A stretch of 64,000 nt of DNA. It comes from Chitinophaga ginsengisegetis (lineage in GTDB: Bacteria; Bacteroidota; Bacteroidia; Chitinophagales; Chitinophagaceae). The stretch covers positions 992,001 through 1,056,000 of the forward strand of contig NZ_FUZZ01000002.1 of NCBI RefSeq assembly GCF_900168065.1. The letters run 5' to 3'. A program made the translations under genes and the position numbers. Shown here in pieces: positions 49,808 through 59,263 of the stretch (its first letter is position 1; each line of letters begins with the position of its first letter). The notes below the pieces were generated by a model. That model made no database searches, was not told the DNA's origin, and worked only from the letters and a program-made list of their open reading frames with translations.

Positions 49808-51106
49808 ATGTCACCTGAACAATTAATAAATAACGACCAGGAATATATTGAGGGATTGCTTCACCATACACCAGCAGTAATTGAAAATATTTATCAGCGG
49901 TTTGCTTCCAAAGAAAAGCGGTTCATTCTGCAAAAAAGCGGTCACGTAAAAGATGCGGCCCATATTTTCGAAGAAGCCCTGATGGACATTTATTACTTCG
50001 CCCGCCGTCACCCGCTGAAAGTCACCGACTTTGAGCCCTTTCTGCAACTGTTATGCAAGCGTATCTGGGAACAGCAACTGGAAAGAAGAGGACAGCGTAT
50101 TCCCGGCCTGGAGGCAGAAGAACTCTCCACTATGAGCAGAGACGATATCCAGGATGTGGAAGATGTGCTGAAAGAAGGGGAAAAAAGGAGACTCGCCTAT
50201 CACTACTACCTGACCCTCTCCGACGAATGTAAAGAGCTGCTCCGCTGGTCGCTCACAGATGGCTGCCTGCAGGAAGACATTGCCGCAGAAACCAATATCC
50301 CTGTTAACGAGCTACCCGGCAGAAGAGCCGATTGTTTCCGCAGCCTGTTCAGGGACATCGATATAAAACTAAAAGCCAATAGCCTTTCTGAAAAAGACCT
50401 GCTGGAAACAGACCGTTTCCTCAGCGGACAAATGAGCGAAACTGAACGCAAGGCATTCTCTGAAAGACTACAGGGCGACGCTCTCCTTACGCAACAGGTA
50501 AAACGCTTTGATGCAGTCCGGCAACTACTGGCTCAGAAGATCTGTAACGATACCAACCGGGATGAGTTGCAACATTTGCTGTTTACCCATCGCAATGCCT
50601 GGTACACGCTAAAAGATAATTCGCCCATTCCCATCCGCAACTATGTGATCCTTACTGCGCTGATAGCGGCAGGAATGGCCATATTGCTGTATGTAAGTCC
50701 CTGGAGAAAGAATATCTACCGGCAGTTCGCCTCCACAGAAATGCAGATCCCGGATATAGACAGCCTGCGGCTTCCGGAAGAAGCCATTGTACAGTTCAAT
50801 CACGGACACTTCAACGAAGCAGTTTTATTGCTGAATAAAGCGCTGACGGCCAACCCCGGCAACTTATACGCCCGTTACTACCGCGGCGTGGCGCTGATCG
50901 ACCAAAACCAGATGGAGAGCGCACGACAGGATCTGCTGACTGTTTTTAACAACAGCAGCGAACTCCGGTATGAAGCAGCGTTTTATATGGCGTTGAGCTA
51001 CCTGAGAGAAGGACGTAAGCAGGAATGCCTCGAATGGTTATTAAAAATCCCGTCCGGCGCGCCTAATTATCTCAAAGTGCAGAAACTGATAGAAGAATTA
51101 AAATAA
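49808..51106 (+). CDS. Sigma-70-like/anti-sigma-like/TPR membrane fusion protein
   Basis: This 432-residue protein combines modules that are normally separate. Residues about 8-95 resemble ECF sigma region 2 (FASKEKRFILQKSGHVKDAAHIFEEALMDIYY) and about 140-185 resemble region 4 (LSDECKELLRWSLTDGCLQEDIAAETNIP). Residues about 195-250 look like an anti-sigma N-terminus (ETDRFLSGQMSETERKAFSERLQGDALL). One membrane helix follows (about 279-297), then TPR-like helices (AVLLLNKALTANPGNLYARYYRGVALIDQNQMESA). So the sigma-like part would be cytoplasmic and the TPR part periplasmic, assuming one crossing. Whether region 2/4 still bind RNA polymerase is unknown. It stands alone in the operon. Confidence 0.7.
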   Translation: MSPEQLINNDQEYIEGLLHHTPAVIENIYQRFASKEKRFILQKSGHVKDAAHIFEEALMDIYYFARRHPLKVTDFEPFLQLLCKRIWEQQLERRGQRIPGLEAEELSTMSRDDIQDVEDVLKEGEKRRLAYHYYLTLSDECKELLRWSLTDGCLQEDIAAETNIPVNELPGRRADCFRSLFRDIDIKLKANSLSEKDLLETDRFLSGQMSETERKAFSERLQGDALLTQQVKRFDAVRQLLAQKICNDTNRDELQHLLFTHRNAWYTLKDNSPIPIRNYVILTALIAAGMAILLYVSPWRKNIYRQFASTEMQIPDIDSLRLPEEAIVQFNHGHFNEAVLLLNKALTANPGNLYARYYRGVALIDQNQMESARQDLLTVFNNSSELRYEAAFYMALSYLREGRKQECLEWLLKIPSGAPNYLKVQKLIEELK

Positions 51107-51343
51107 TTAACTCAGGTATTGTCCTTTACTGTAGTGGATAATATTTTCTACTTCTCCCTTAATTAACTCATAAACAGGCGCCTTCCCTGTTTTGATCTGT
51201 ACCAGTTGTTGTAATACCAGGAAATAGATTTCTCCGCGGTTACAGCCATCAATCTGGGCTTTTAAAATGTCATGTTTTACCTCTTCACAACCGGTGGCAT
51301 CCAGCTTCTGGTAAATAACATACAAGTCGTCCATCCAACTCAT
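51107..51343 (-). CDS. Small hypothetical protein
   Basis: This 78-residue protein is not recognised. It has no signal peptide or membrane helix and a slightly acidic, helix-prone sequence (DDLYVIYQKLDATG, EVKHDILKAQI, VYELIKGEVENIIHYSKG). Its stop codon directly abuts the end of the convergent sigma/TPR gene. No other frame of the same length competes on the plus strand, so I think it is a real gene of unknown role. Confidence 0.6.
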   Translation of the reverse strand: MSWMDDLYVIYQKLDATGCEEVKHDILKAQIDGCNRGEIYFLVLQQLVQIKTGKAPVYELIKGEVENIIHYSKGQYLS

Positions 51344-51444
51344 TTCTCTAAAGTTTAAACATAGTGTATAGTCTCCTAAAGTTAAGGATTTATATTAAGA
51401 AAATAAAACATCTGAATCTTAAATAATTGTAAATTTTAAAGCAT

Positions 51445-52602
51445 TCATAACCAGATCAGAGGATTCCTCACCGGGAGGTTTCTCAGCACCTCTTCTTCCT
51501 CCGGATCCTTATTGAGCGACAGCCATAAGCGGTAATATTCCGGGTGCTGAAAAGCGGCCGCACCGAAAATAAGGAAGGGTTGCGCCACCGGCCAGCTGTT
51601 CCAATACATCACATCATGCGCAAAAGGCCAGCTGTTTTTATTGTTTACATATGGATAGAGATAGGCAATCCCTTTGGCGATACTTTTACTACTGTCTGCT
51701 GTAAACCGCCACAAATCATTATCCGGCGTGCTCAGCAACTGGCAGATGGTACTCATGGCATCGAGGTTAAACAACGAGTAGCCGTAAGGTTTAGTCCGTT
51801 TCAGTTCCAGCGGAAAGCTGCCGTCAGCGGCCATCTGCCGGGGCAGCAGTACAGTTTTATAACGGTTGCTGCAAAACGCCAGTAGTTCCTTATCATTCAC
51901 AAAACGTGCAAAAGCCGCTACCTGCATCACCCAACAGGTACCATGATTATTGGCGGCATTCATTTCATCTTTCCCGTAAGGATGTGTGGTCAGCCATTGC
52001 AGGTACTCACTGAACCAGCTTTTAAAAGCTGCAAGATCTTCCGGCGGAATGGCGCCGGCTTTCTCCATAATACTCAATGCCTGTACCACCTCCATCAGGT
52101 GGATGGTATCAATAATACCGATACCCCGGCCGGTTACTTTTCCTTTGATAGCCTGTGCATACAGCAACGAAGGATTCATGCGCGTAGCAGGTGTTTCAAA
52201 CCATGCCTTTGCATGCTGCAACGCCCGCTGCAGGTAGGTGTTATCTCTGGTAGCAATATATCCTGCCGCCAGTGCGCCCATCACCCGGCTGAAGCGGATC
52301 ATGGCTTGCCGGTGCGCCACAAAATTTTCAGGATTGGTTTGGCCATCGCGCTGAATGTAAGGCCCGTTGGGGTTCGCCGGATCGGGCCACCAGTAATCCC
52401 CTTCCGAATAGAAATCGTGTATGCCGCCAGCGCTGCGATCACATTGGAAGGCAGTAATCGTTTGAGGCGCCTGTTGCATTGCCCATGCGGCCCGTCTCAT
52501 CACTGCCGGCCGTGTATCTTTGAGCACCGTTTGCTGATAGGGCGATTGCGCCTGTAGAATACAGGAGATACCAATGAATAAGGCTGCCAGGAACGTACGC
52601 AT
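51445..52602 (-). CDS. Alginate lyase family polysaccharide lyase
   Basis: This 385-residue secreted protein has a signal peptide (FLAALFIGISCILQAQ) and the alginate-lyase superfamily (alpha/alpha toroid) pattern: SEGDYWWPDPANPNGPYIQRDGQTNPE near residue 66 (shown in part), LQHAKAWFETPATRMNPSLLYAQ, NNHGTCWVMQVAAF with the conserved Asn-His, and RTKPYGYSLFNLDAM. It should cleave uronate-containing chains (alginate, glucuronan or similar) by beta-elimination. It ends the cluster, starting 4 bases after the alpha-galactosidase-like gene, so both are in one operon. The specific PL family cannot be fixed by eye. Confidence 0.87.
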   Translation of the reverse strand: MRTFLAALFIGISCILQAQSPYQQTVLKDTRPAVMRRAAWAMQQAPQTITAFQCDRSAGGIHDFYSEGDYWWPDPANPNGPYIQRDGQTNPENFVAHRQAMIRFSRVMGALAAGYIATRDNTYLQRALQHAKAWFETPATRMNPSLLYAQAIKGKVTGRGIGIIDTIHLMEVVQALSIMEKAGAIPPEDLAAFKSWFSEYLQWLTTHPYGKDEMNAANNHGTCWVMQVAAFARFVNDKELLAFCSNRYKTVLLPRQMAADGSFPLELKRTKPYGYSLFNLDAMSTICQLLSTPDNDLWRFTADSSKSIAKGIAYLYPYVNNKNSWPFAHDVMYWNSWPVAQPFLIFGAAAFQHPEYYRLWLSLNKDPEEEEVLRNLPVRNPLIWL

Positions 52603-52606
52603 GGAA

Positions 52607-54406
52607 TTATTTTTTTGGTGTTAACAATAATACCCGGCCATCATGTCCTGCCAACTCCATCACAAAGGAACCGTTGTGTGTGCCAAGATCTGCGCCTGTC
52701 CAATAGTCTGATACCTTGTATGACCGATCAAGTTTTACGGTTATTTTTTTGGAAGATGATTGCCAGTTGAGAAGAATTACCTGTTTACCCGCGTCCGTAG
52801 TAACTCTTCCTATTTCAAAATCAGCACCTTCAAAAGCAGCTGCCTTTGCGGTGGGAGGCAAAGCCTTCTTCAAAACGTTGAGCCGTTCCAGTGATATCTT
52901 AGTAAGGTCATCTCCACTTAATAACATGCCGCCGGTAGCATATAACAGGGCTGCATGAAAATTAAATTCGTTACCGGGCATGTTGCCGGTAAGCACCAAA
53001 CAATCCGGATCATTCCACCATAAGCGGCCGTTTTGCCAGGCGCGGTAAAGGTTTTCACGGCCCGAACGCTCAAATACCGGCCAGCTGCGCTTGATGTCCA
53101 TAGAGCTGCGACTCCCGTGCACCAGCCCTAATGATGGCCACAGCGGGTGGTTACAACCAAGTATAAAAGCATCCCTGCTGCCTTTGAGAATGGCTTCCAT
53201 ACCCCGCCGGTATGCTTCTACCCTCGTAGCTCTGGCGTCATAAAAATTGCCGCCGTGAATAGCGCCCCAGAAATTAGCATCGAGTTTAAAATAAGTAACG
53301 CCCCAGTCGTTGCGCATAGTACGGAATAGTTGCTCCAGGTGTTGCTGCACGGCGGGATGCGTACCATCCAGCACATACCAGGGCTTTAGCCGCCACCCGC
53401 CAAATGTAACCAGGTCGCTGCGCAAAGGTGCGCCGGAAGCGTCTTTCACCAGCCAGTCCTTATGATTCTTATAAATAGTGGAATTGCTGTCGCAAATAAA
53501 CGGCGCCACCCAAATGGCTGGCTCAAAACCCTTTTCCCGGATGGTTTTCAGCACCTGCTGTACATTGCCGCCAAAAGAATTGCCCGACTCCAGCCAATCG
53601 CCCATATGCGGTTGATAGCCGTCATCTACCTGTATATACTTTAACGCCGGAATATTACTTTTTATATAATCAAGATTATCATAAATATTCTGTGCCGTTA
53701 CCTTCGGACCAAAACAATACCAGGAGCACCAGCCGGTAGGTGGCTGCTTAAATTCAAGTCGCGGATGTTGTTCCTGGATCCTGGCGGCGAAGCGATCCAG
53801 CAATGCGTTGCCATCCTTACCAGTGATCACCATTAATTCTTCCAGCTTAAAATCGGCTCCGGGAACGAGTTCCAGGTTCTCCAGATCAGTTACTGTTTTG
53901 ATGGTATCTGCAGAAATATAAAACTTACCCACAAAACGCCTGCTGGAGGTGTAGCCTAATAATACCTGTTCTTCCTTTGAAGGATATAAACGCAGCAGGT
54001 TGTATACTGCCAGGTATCCATCCGGCTGCGGAATTTTATAGTGGCCGGCATCCGTATAATTACCCAATGTTTCAGGATGAGCAAGGGTACCGGCTGTTTG
54101 CGTCAGCATCTGGAAACCTTCTGCATAAAAGGGTGTGGAGGGCAACAAAATCTTACCTGCTACACCAGTTACTACTTCTTTCAATCGTACCGCCGTACTA
54201 CCGGTGTTGACTATACGTATTTCGCAGCGGTCATTTTTCCAGTTGCGGATCACTTTAATATCATCCGGCGCTATGCTGCCATTGGAGGTATACACCACAG
54301 CGGCACTGCTTTTCAGCGCCTGTACAAACTGTGCAGGTGTTCCGGCCAACGTGGTGAAGGCATGCCATAATAAACCGGTAGTTAAAAGCCAACTCATTTT
54401 TTTCAT
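52607..54406 (-). CDS. Alpha-galactosidase-like glycoside hydrolase (GH36/GH27 clan D)
   Basis: This 599-residue secreted enzyme has a signal peptide, an N-terminal beta-sandwich, and a TIM barrel with clan D motifs: GWCSWYCFGPKV, IQVDDGYQPHMGDW, and YFKLDANFWG with D376 as likely nucleophile. The acid/base Asp probably lies in SSMDIKRSW. A C-terminal beta domain ends the protein (VSDYWTGADLG, DGRVLLL). It should release alpha-linked galactose or a related sugar. The polysaccharide lyase gene is 4 bases downstream; the GH95 gene is 86 bases upstream, all on one strand. Confidence 0.88.
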   Translation of the reverse strand: MKKMSWLLTTGLLWHAFTTLAGTPAQFVQALKSSAAVVYTSNGSIAPDDIKVIRNWKNDRCEIRIVNTGSTAVRLKEVVTGVAGKILLPSTPFYAEGFQMLTQTAGTLAHPETLGNYTDAGHYKIPQPDGYLAVYNLLRLYPSKEEQVLLGYTSSRRFVGKFYISADTIKTVTDLENLELVPGADFKLEELMVITGKDGNALLDRFAARIQEQHPRLEFKQPPTGWCSWYCFGPKVTAQNIYDNLDYIKSNIPALKYIQVDDGYQPHMGDWLESGNSFGGNVQQVLKTIREKGFEPAIWVAPFICDSNSTIYKNHKDWLVKDASGAPLRSDLVTFGGWRLKPWYVLDGTHPAVQQHLEQLFRTMRNDWGVTYFKLDANFWGAIHGGNFYDARATRVEAYRRGMEAILKGSRDAFILGCNHPLWPSLGLVHGSRSSMDIKRSWPVFERSGRENLYRAWQNGRLWWNDPDCLVLTGNMPGNEFNFHAALLYATGGMLLSGDDLTKISLERLNVLKKALPPTAKAAAFEGADFEIGRVTTDAGKQVILLNWQSSSKKITVKLDRSYKVSDYWTGADLGTHNGSFVMELAGHDGRVLLLTPKK

Positions 54407-54492
54407 CGTGGATATTATTTTGGTTGCGGGTTCAATACATGGTGAGTTTAAATAATTTCATCAACTCCCTACCTGTTATATCATTTGCCTTT

Positions 54493-57015
54493 TCATAAGA
54501 TATCATAAGTTTTACCAGGTGCAGTTGAAAAATCATACTCAAAAACTTTTTCCAACTGCAACACCGGTAATTTCGTTGGATCTTTTACAATGGTGTTTCC
54601 GGGGATCTGTAACTGGTAAAACGGATTTGCATTATTACCAACGGCCGCTTTTGCGGCCTTCCCGTTTATCTTAACGGCCACGCGCGTACGAATACGGCAG
54701 TTGCCTCCAAGTGCAGAACGGATCACGGCATGCGTGAGCTGCCCGTTCTTCCATTCCATATCTACTTCAAAACCACCTCTTGCTTTTAATCCCTTCACAC
54801 TGCCGGAAGGCCAGGCATCCGGCAATGCGGGCAGCAGGTGTAATACACCATCATGACTTTGCAGCAACATTTCTGTAATGCCTGAAGTTACTCCAAAGTT
54901 GCCATCTATCTGGAACGGGGGATGCGCGTCAAACAGGTTGGGATAAGATCCGCCGCTGTTATCGGCTACGCTCATGGTTTGACCGCCAGCCAGAAACAAC
55001 TGTTTATTCAACATGGTATACGCATGATTGCCATCTTCCAGGCGCGCCCACCAGTTTATTTTCCATGATTTAGACCAGCCGGTTCCACCATCGCCCCGCA
55101 GCAGCAAACTACGTGTAGCCGCCGCCGATAGTACCGTATCTCTTCGTGGCGAAATGAAATTTCCGGGAAACAGGCCATACAGGTGAGATACGTGGCGGTG
55201 GGAATCTTTTGGATCGTCCCAGTCTTTGTACCACTCCTGCAACTGTCCATACTGACCGGTATGGAAAGGATACATTTCCTTCATGGTTTGCCTGATGCGG
55301 GCCACCAGCGCCGCGTCCTGATGCAACACCTCGGCTGCCTGAATCGTATTGTTAAACAGGTCGTGAATGATAGAAAGGTCCATTGTGGTGGCAATACTCA
55401 CAGAGCCTTCGCGTTTGCCGTTCACCATAAAATTGTTTTCCGGTGTGGTAGAAGGACTGGTTATCCATTGTCCGTCTTTGTTTTTCACCAGCCAATCGAG
55501 CATAAACAGCGCAGCGCCTTTCAGATCGGGATATACCTGTTGCAGCATTTTCTTATCGCCGGTAAACTGGTAGTGCTCCCACAGATGGCGGCTTAGCCAG
55601 GCTCCACCCATTGGCCATATTGCCCATTTGGGGTTACCGCTTGGGTCTGAAAAATCAATGCCACCGGCCGGGTTAGTCATACCCCATATGTCTGAATTAT
55701 GATGCGCCGTCCAGCCATTTGCGCCATAATTAACGGCAGCGGTTACACGTCCGTGTTGCGCCAGCTGGCCAATAAAATCAAACAAAGGACTACCGCAATC
55801 CGATAAGTTTGCTGTTTCGGACGGCCAGTAATTCATCTCCGTATTGATATTGATGGTATAGTTGGAGCCCCAGGGCGGCTGCATTTCTTTATTCCACAAT
55901 CCCTGTAAGTTCATGGCTGGTCCGCCTTTGCGGGAACCGGATATCATCAGGTAGCGGCCGTATTGGTATAACAGGGTGGTGAGTTGCGGATCGCGGTTGC
56001 CACCGTGGAGGGTATATACTTTCAGCCTTTCATCTGTTGGCAACGATGCGGAGGTGTCGCTTCCGAGGTTGAGCGACACCCGGTTAAACAACGACGTATA
56101 ATCGTTTACGTGTCCGCCCATTAGTTGCAGGTAATTGCCTGCTTTCTGCAAAGGCGCCACAGCAGCCATATGTGGATCTTTCCCGTTAGGCAATCCAACT
56201 TTAAAACTGGTTCCTATGGATAACAGGAGCACCGCTTCCGTTGCGCCGGAAATGTGTATGCCGGCGGTATCTGTTTTCACCTGTCCCCCACTTACGCGGG
56301 CATCGAGATGTACTTCGTAATTGATCCCTTTATCGCCATAAACAATCTGCTTTGGCTCATAGGCCCTTGCAGCCACGTATTCCGGGCATCTGCCTTTCAT
56401 TACCAGGTAATGCGGGTTCACTACACTGCTGGTATGTGGCATCGGGTTAGCAAAGCGGGTGCTGAAACTAAGCTGCCCGGCTTTGCCGGCGGTATAGCGT
56501 ATTACCAGCAATTGCGCCGGGTAACTGCAAAACACTTCTCTCGTATAGGCAATACCGTTAGCAAGGTAACTAACGCGGGCTATTCCATTGTTCAGGTCCA
56601 GTTCACGTTTATATTGTGTGGCTTCCTGCGGTATATCATTACTTATAAAAAGACTTCCCAGTGTGAGATACCGGGCGCTGTAGGTACCCATCATTTTACG
56701 GGCCACCTGGTCTGCTTCCATGTATTTTTCTTCAGTCAGCAGCCGGCGGATAACAGGCAGCAGTTCTTTAGCGGACGGATTATTACCATCGCGGGGAACA
56801 CCTGACCAGAGATAGCCTTCATTAAGCTGCAGTTCTTCCTCCTGTACGCCTCCAAAGATCATGGCGCCAATACGGCCATTTCCTACGGGCAGCGCTTCTA
56901 TCCACTGTTTGGCTGGTTGCCGGTACCAGAGCTTTAGCAGGGAATCTGCCGGAGTGGCGGCGCCGGTGTTTCCGGCCAGGAACATCAGTGAAACTGCTAA
57001 CAGATACTTTATCAT
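54493..57015 (-). CDS. GH95 alpha-L-fucosidase
   Basis: This 840-residue secreted enzyme matches GH95 inverting fucosidases, which release terminal fucose, often alpha-1,2-linked to galactose. The N-terminal GH95 domain begins LKLWYRQPAKQWIEALPVGNGRIGAMIFG, NEGYLWSG; the catalytic barrel has NLQGLWNKEMQPPWGSNYTININTEMNYW, WPMGGAWLSRHLWEHYQFT, and GDGGTGWSKSWKINWWARLEDG. An earlier in-frame ATG at 57138 has no signal-like sequence; starting at 57015 gives one (MIKYLLAVSLMFLAGNTGA). Two LacI-type palindromes lie upstream (57210 and 57307). Confidence 0.93.
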   Translation of the reverse strand: MIKYLLAVSLMFLAGNTGAATPADSLLKLWYRQPAKQWIEALPVGNGRIGAMIFGGVQEEELQLNEGYLWSGVPRDGNNPSAKELLPVIRRLLTEEKYMEADQVARKMMGTYSARYLTLGSLFISNDIPQEATQYKRELDLNNGIARVSYLANGIAYTREVFCSYPAQLLVIRYTAGKAGQLSFSTRFANPMPHTSSVVNPHYLVMKGRCPEYVAARAYEPKQIVYGDKGINYEVHLDARVSGGQVKTDTAGIHISGATEAVLLLSIGTSFKVGLPNGKDPHMAAVAPLQKAGNYLQLMGGHVNDYTSLFNRVSLNLGSDTSASLPTDERLKVYTLHGGNRDPQLTTLLYQYGRYLMISGSRKGGPAMNLQGLWNKEMQPPWGSNYTININTEMNYWPSETANLSDCGSPLFDFIGQLAQHGRVTAAVNYGANGWTAHHNSDIWGMTNPAGGIDFSDPSGNPKWAIWPMGGAWLSRHLWEHYQFTGDKKMLQQVYPDLKGAALFMLDWLVKNKDGQWITSPSTTPENNFMVNGKREGSVSIATTMDLSIIHDLFNNTIQAAEVLHQDAALVARIRQTMKEMYPFHTGQYGQLQEWYKDWDDPKDSHRHVSHLYGLFPGNFISPRRDTVLSAAATRSLLLRGDGGTGWSKSWKINWWARLEDGNHAYTMLNKQLFLAGGQTMSVADNSGGSYPNLFDAHPPFQIDGNFGVTSGITEMLLQSHDGVLHLLPALPDAWPSGSVKGLKARGGFEVDMEWKNGQLTHAVIRSALGGNCRIRTRVAVKINGKAAKAAVGNNANPFYQLQIPGNTIVKDPTKLPVLQLEKVFEYDFSTAPGKTYDIL

Positions 57016-57209
57016 CAATATATTATTTTTCAGGTTGCGTCCTGCCTGTTTCCATTCCCTTGCACCAGCCGGATTTTGTACCGTCCAACTATGGTGATCA
57101 GGCAGGTGGGTATTCTTTATTAATTCTTTTCGTGGCATGTTGGAGAAAGGGGGAATGTGTATCAGTTACCTGACATTCGTTCTTTCATCATGGAATTCAT
57201 CGGTTTTCA

Positions 57210-57221
57210 GCAAACGTTTGC
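57210..57221. promoter_or_regulatory. LacI-type operator candidate A
   Basis: GCAAACGTTTGC is a perfect 12-bp palindrome with a central CG. It is the typical form of LacI-family sugar-regulator sites (GCAAnCGnTTGC). It lies about 195 bases upstream of the GH95 start. No LacI gene is in the window. Confidence 0.5.
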
Positions 57222-57306
57222 AACATCGTTGAGCATCTTAAATCAACATTACTACCACTTCTACAGGTATTCCAAAACTTTGTTGTGCTAATATAGTCCG
57301 AAACTA

Positions 57307-57320
57307 TGCAATCGGTTGCA
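57307..57320. promoter_or_regulatory. LacI-type operator candidate B
   Basis: TGCAATCGGTTGCA has perfect TGCAA and TTGCA arms around a TCGG centre, fitting the same GCAAnCGnTTGC pattern as candidate A 86 bases away. Confidence 0.45.
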
Positions 57321-57475
57321 AATAAATGTATGCAATTTTACCCATTTCAGGTATCTTTTTAAGACAGCGCAAAAAGAAAAGATCAGGTAATCTTTCTGTT
57401 CTGCAAAAGCAAAAAAATAAAATTATACAATAATTGTTTTGTTCAATCGTCAGATAATAGGGTGAGGATGTTATT

Positions 57476-58357
57476 ATGAAAAAAGGAAAACAATCCATCA
57501 TTGCATCATACCGGCTGGAAGAGCTTTTGGTTGTTCCGGGGTTGATGATAGATGTTCATTATAAACGGGCCGGGGAACCGGTCCACCACCCCAATGCTGA
57601 TTTCACAATGGCCCACCGGCACGAGTTTTACACATTGGCGGTAACAGGCAAACAGCGGAGCCGGCATATGGTAGATTTCAGACTGATAGACATGCCACCG
57701 GAGAGCATGTTTTTATTGGCGCCGTGGCAGGTGCACCTGTCAACGGATGAAGACCAGGTGCTGGATGTGTACCTGATTTCTTTCACTACTGATTTTTTAC
57801 CTGCCGGCTTCCCTGCATTGCCTCTATGTATGGAGCACCCGGTAACGCCCGACAGTGTTGCTTACCAGGAAATATGGCATTTGTGCGCCCAGCTGCTGCG
57901 GGAATTCAATACGCGCAAGGCGCTGCAGGAGCAGGTGCTACAGCATTACCTGGCGGTATTGCTGACCCAGTTTATGCGTTATCTTCCGGAAAGTACCCGG
58001 AGATCCTCCTTACAACCGGAGTTATTAACCCGTTACCGTGAACTGATGGAGCAGCACTTATTGAGCTGGAGCAGCCCGGGAGACTATGCGCGGGCGTTGC
58101 ATGTAACCACAGACCATTTGAATGAAGTAGTAAAACAGGAAACGGGACAAACGGTTTCTGCTTTACTGGCTGCAAGACGGATACTGGAGGCGAAGCGGAT
58201 GTTACTGCATTCCACGCACGGCATCAAGGAAATAGCCTGGTATCTGCAGTTCAACGAAGTCACGTACTTCAACCGTTTCTTTAAACAGCACACTGGTCAA
58301 ACGCCGGTAGCCTTCCGGATCTCGAGCCGGGAAAAGTATAACTATAACCCGGAATAG
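57476..58357 (+). CDS. AraC-family transcriptional regulator
   Basis: This 293-residue protein has an N-terminal cupin-like sensing domain (HPNADFTMAHRHEFYTLAVTG, PESMFLLAPWQVH) and a C-terminal pair of HTH motifs (SSPGDYARALHVTTDHLNEVVKQETGQTVSALL, GIKEIAWYLQFNEVTYFNRFFKQHTGQTPVAFR). The second HTH has the usual family spacing. It is divergent from GH95 and is followed by a siderophore-interacting protein gene, so it might control either; in my knowledge AraC genes often sit beside the latter in Bacteroidota. Ligand unknown. Confidence 0.92.
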   Translation: MKKGKQSIIASYRLEELLVVPGLMIDVHYKRAGEPVHHPNADFTMAHRHEFYTLAVTGKQRSRHMVDFRLIDMPPESMFLLAPWQVHLSTDEDQVLDVYLISFTTDFLPAGFPALPLCMEHPVTPDSVAYQEIWHLCAQLLREFNTRKALQEQVLQHYLAVLLTQFMRYLPESTRRSSLQPELLTRYRELMEQHLLSWSSPGDYARALHVTTDHLNEVVKQETGQTVSALLAARRILEAKRMLLHSTHGIKEIAWYLQFNEVTYFNRFFKQHTGQTPVAFRISSREKYNYNPE

Positions 58358-58384
58358 TGTAATAACGGAGAAGCGCGGGTCCGG

Positions 58385-58392
58385 TAGCTTTG
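58385..58392 (+). promoter_or_regulatory. -7 element ahead of the leader ORF and SIP gene
   Basis: TAGCTTTG matches TAnnTTTG, giving a start near 58399, 13 bases before the ATG of a short reading frame and 188 before the SIP gene. No -33 element is evident. Confidence 0.45.
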
Positions 58393-58411
58393 CAGAAATA
58401 ATTTTTGACTT

Positions 58412-58489
58412 ATGAAACCATCAGTACTTTTTATAGCCAATGCTAACCCTGCGGAAATAAACGGGCAAACCCCGGAAGAAGCGTTGTAA
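58412..58489 (+). CDS. 25-codon leader ORF or gene remnant
   Basis: A short frame, beginning MKPSVLFIANANP and ending after 25 residues, sits between AraC and the siderophore-interacting protein gene, directly downstream of a -7 element. It is too short to classify: it could be a leader peptide, or the start of a gene cut short by a stop codon. Confidence 0.3.
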   Translation: MKPSVLFIANANPAEINGQTPEEAL

Positions 58490-58586
58490 CGGTTTTCCAC
58501 TGGCCCCGGGAAATATCAGCCTCTTTGTTCTGCAAGCTTACCCCGCCGCAAGCCGGCGCATTATCACCATCAAATACATTTAATAA

Positions 58587-59252
58587 ATGCCTTCAATTAA
58601 AGACAGGGCGACCAGTTTACTGATGTCGCGCATAGGGAAAACTGCGCACGTACTAAGCGTAGCGCGCATAGGAAATTTTTTATTAGAGATAGATCTGCAA
58701 CTGCCGCAGGCATTGCCCGAACGCAGCACCCAGCACCTCAAATGTGAGGTGGCTCCATATACTTACCGCGACTATACCGTTGCATCCTGGAATACCATTG
58801 CACAAACCGCCACATTGATAGTGGATTGCGGACATGAAGGGGCGGGCAGCTCCTGGGCGTTGGGGCTTCAGCCGGGTGATGAAGTGTATTATGCAGGACC
58901 CGGTGGTGGCCTGCATCAGCCCTCCGGCGCACAACACCTGGTATGCATAGGCGATGCCAGCGCCGCAGGGCACTTCCATTCTTTGTATCTGCGTAAAACC
59001 GCCCAACAGCAATTTCATTGTTTCCTGCAATTGGAAGATCCAGCTACGAAGCAGTTATTACAAATGCAGGTGCAACCGCTTTCCAATAACGGACATTATT
59101 TCACCGATCTGCATGAATGGTTGTACCATTATGATTTCCCGGTGGCAGATACAACTTATTATGTGGCAGGTAATCAGCAGATGGTGGTACAGGTGCGTAA
59201 ATCGTTACGTCAGCAAGGCAAGCAAGTAAAGGCGCAGGGTTTCTGGGGCTAA
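58587..59252 (+). CDS. Siderophore-interacting (FAD-binding 9) family protein
   Basis: This 221-residue protein fits the siderophore-interacting flavoprotein family, which uses NAD(P)H and FAD to reduce ferric siderophores in the cytoplasm. The FAD part includes YTYRDYTVASWN (R-x-Y-S/T-like motif) and GHEGAGSSWALGLQPGDEVYYAGPGGGL, and the C-terminal part has YVAGNQQMVVQVRKSLRQQGK. It is slightly shorter than usual. A -7 element and a 25-codon frame precede it and AraC lies upstream, suggesting AraC control. It is convergent with the LuxR gene. Confidence 0.87.
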   Translation: MPSIKDRATSLLMSRIGKTAHVLSVARIGNFLLEIDLQLPQALPERSTQHLKCEVAPYTYRDYTVASWNTIAQTATLIVDCGHEGAGSSWALGLQPGDEVYYAGPGGGLHQPSGAQHLVCIGDASAAGHFHSLYLRKTAQQQFHCFLQLEDPATKQLLQMQVQPLSNNGHYFTDLHEWLYHYDFPVADTTYYVAGNQQMVVQVRKSLRQQGKQVKAQGFWG

Positions 59253-59263
59253 AGCATATGGCA

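Larger units (their letters stand above)
57016..57475. other. Divergent regulatory region between GH95 and AraC genes
   Basis: About 460 bases between the GH95 start (57015) and the AraC start (57476). Apart from the first 120 bases, which are an alternative GH95 leader, I see only the two palindromes listed separately and AT-rich promoter-like sequence. Confidence 0.6.
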
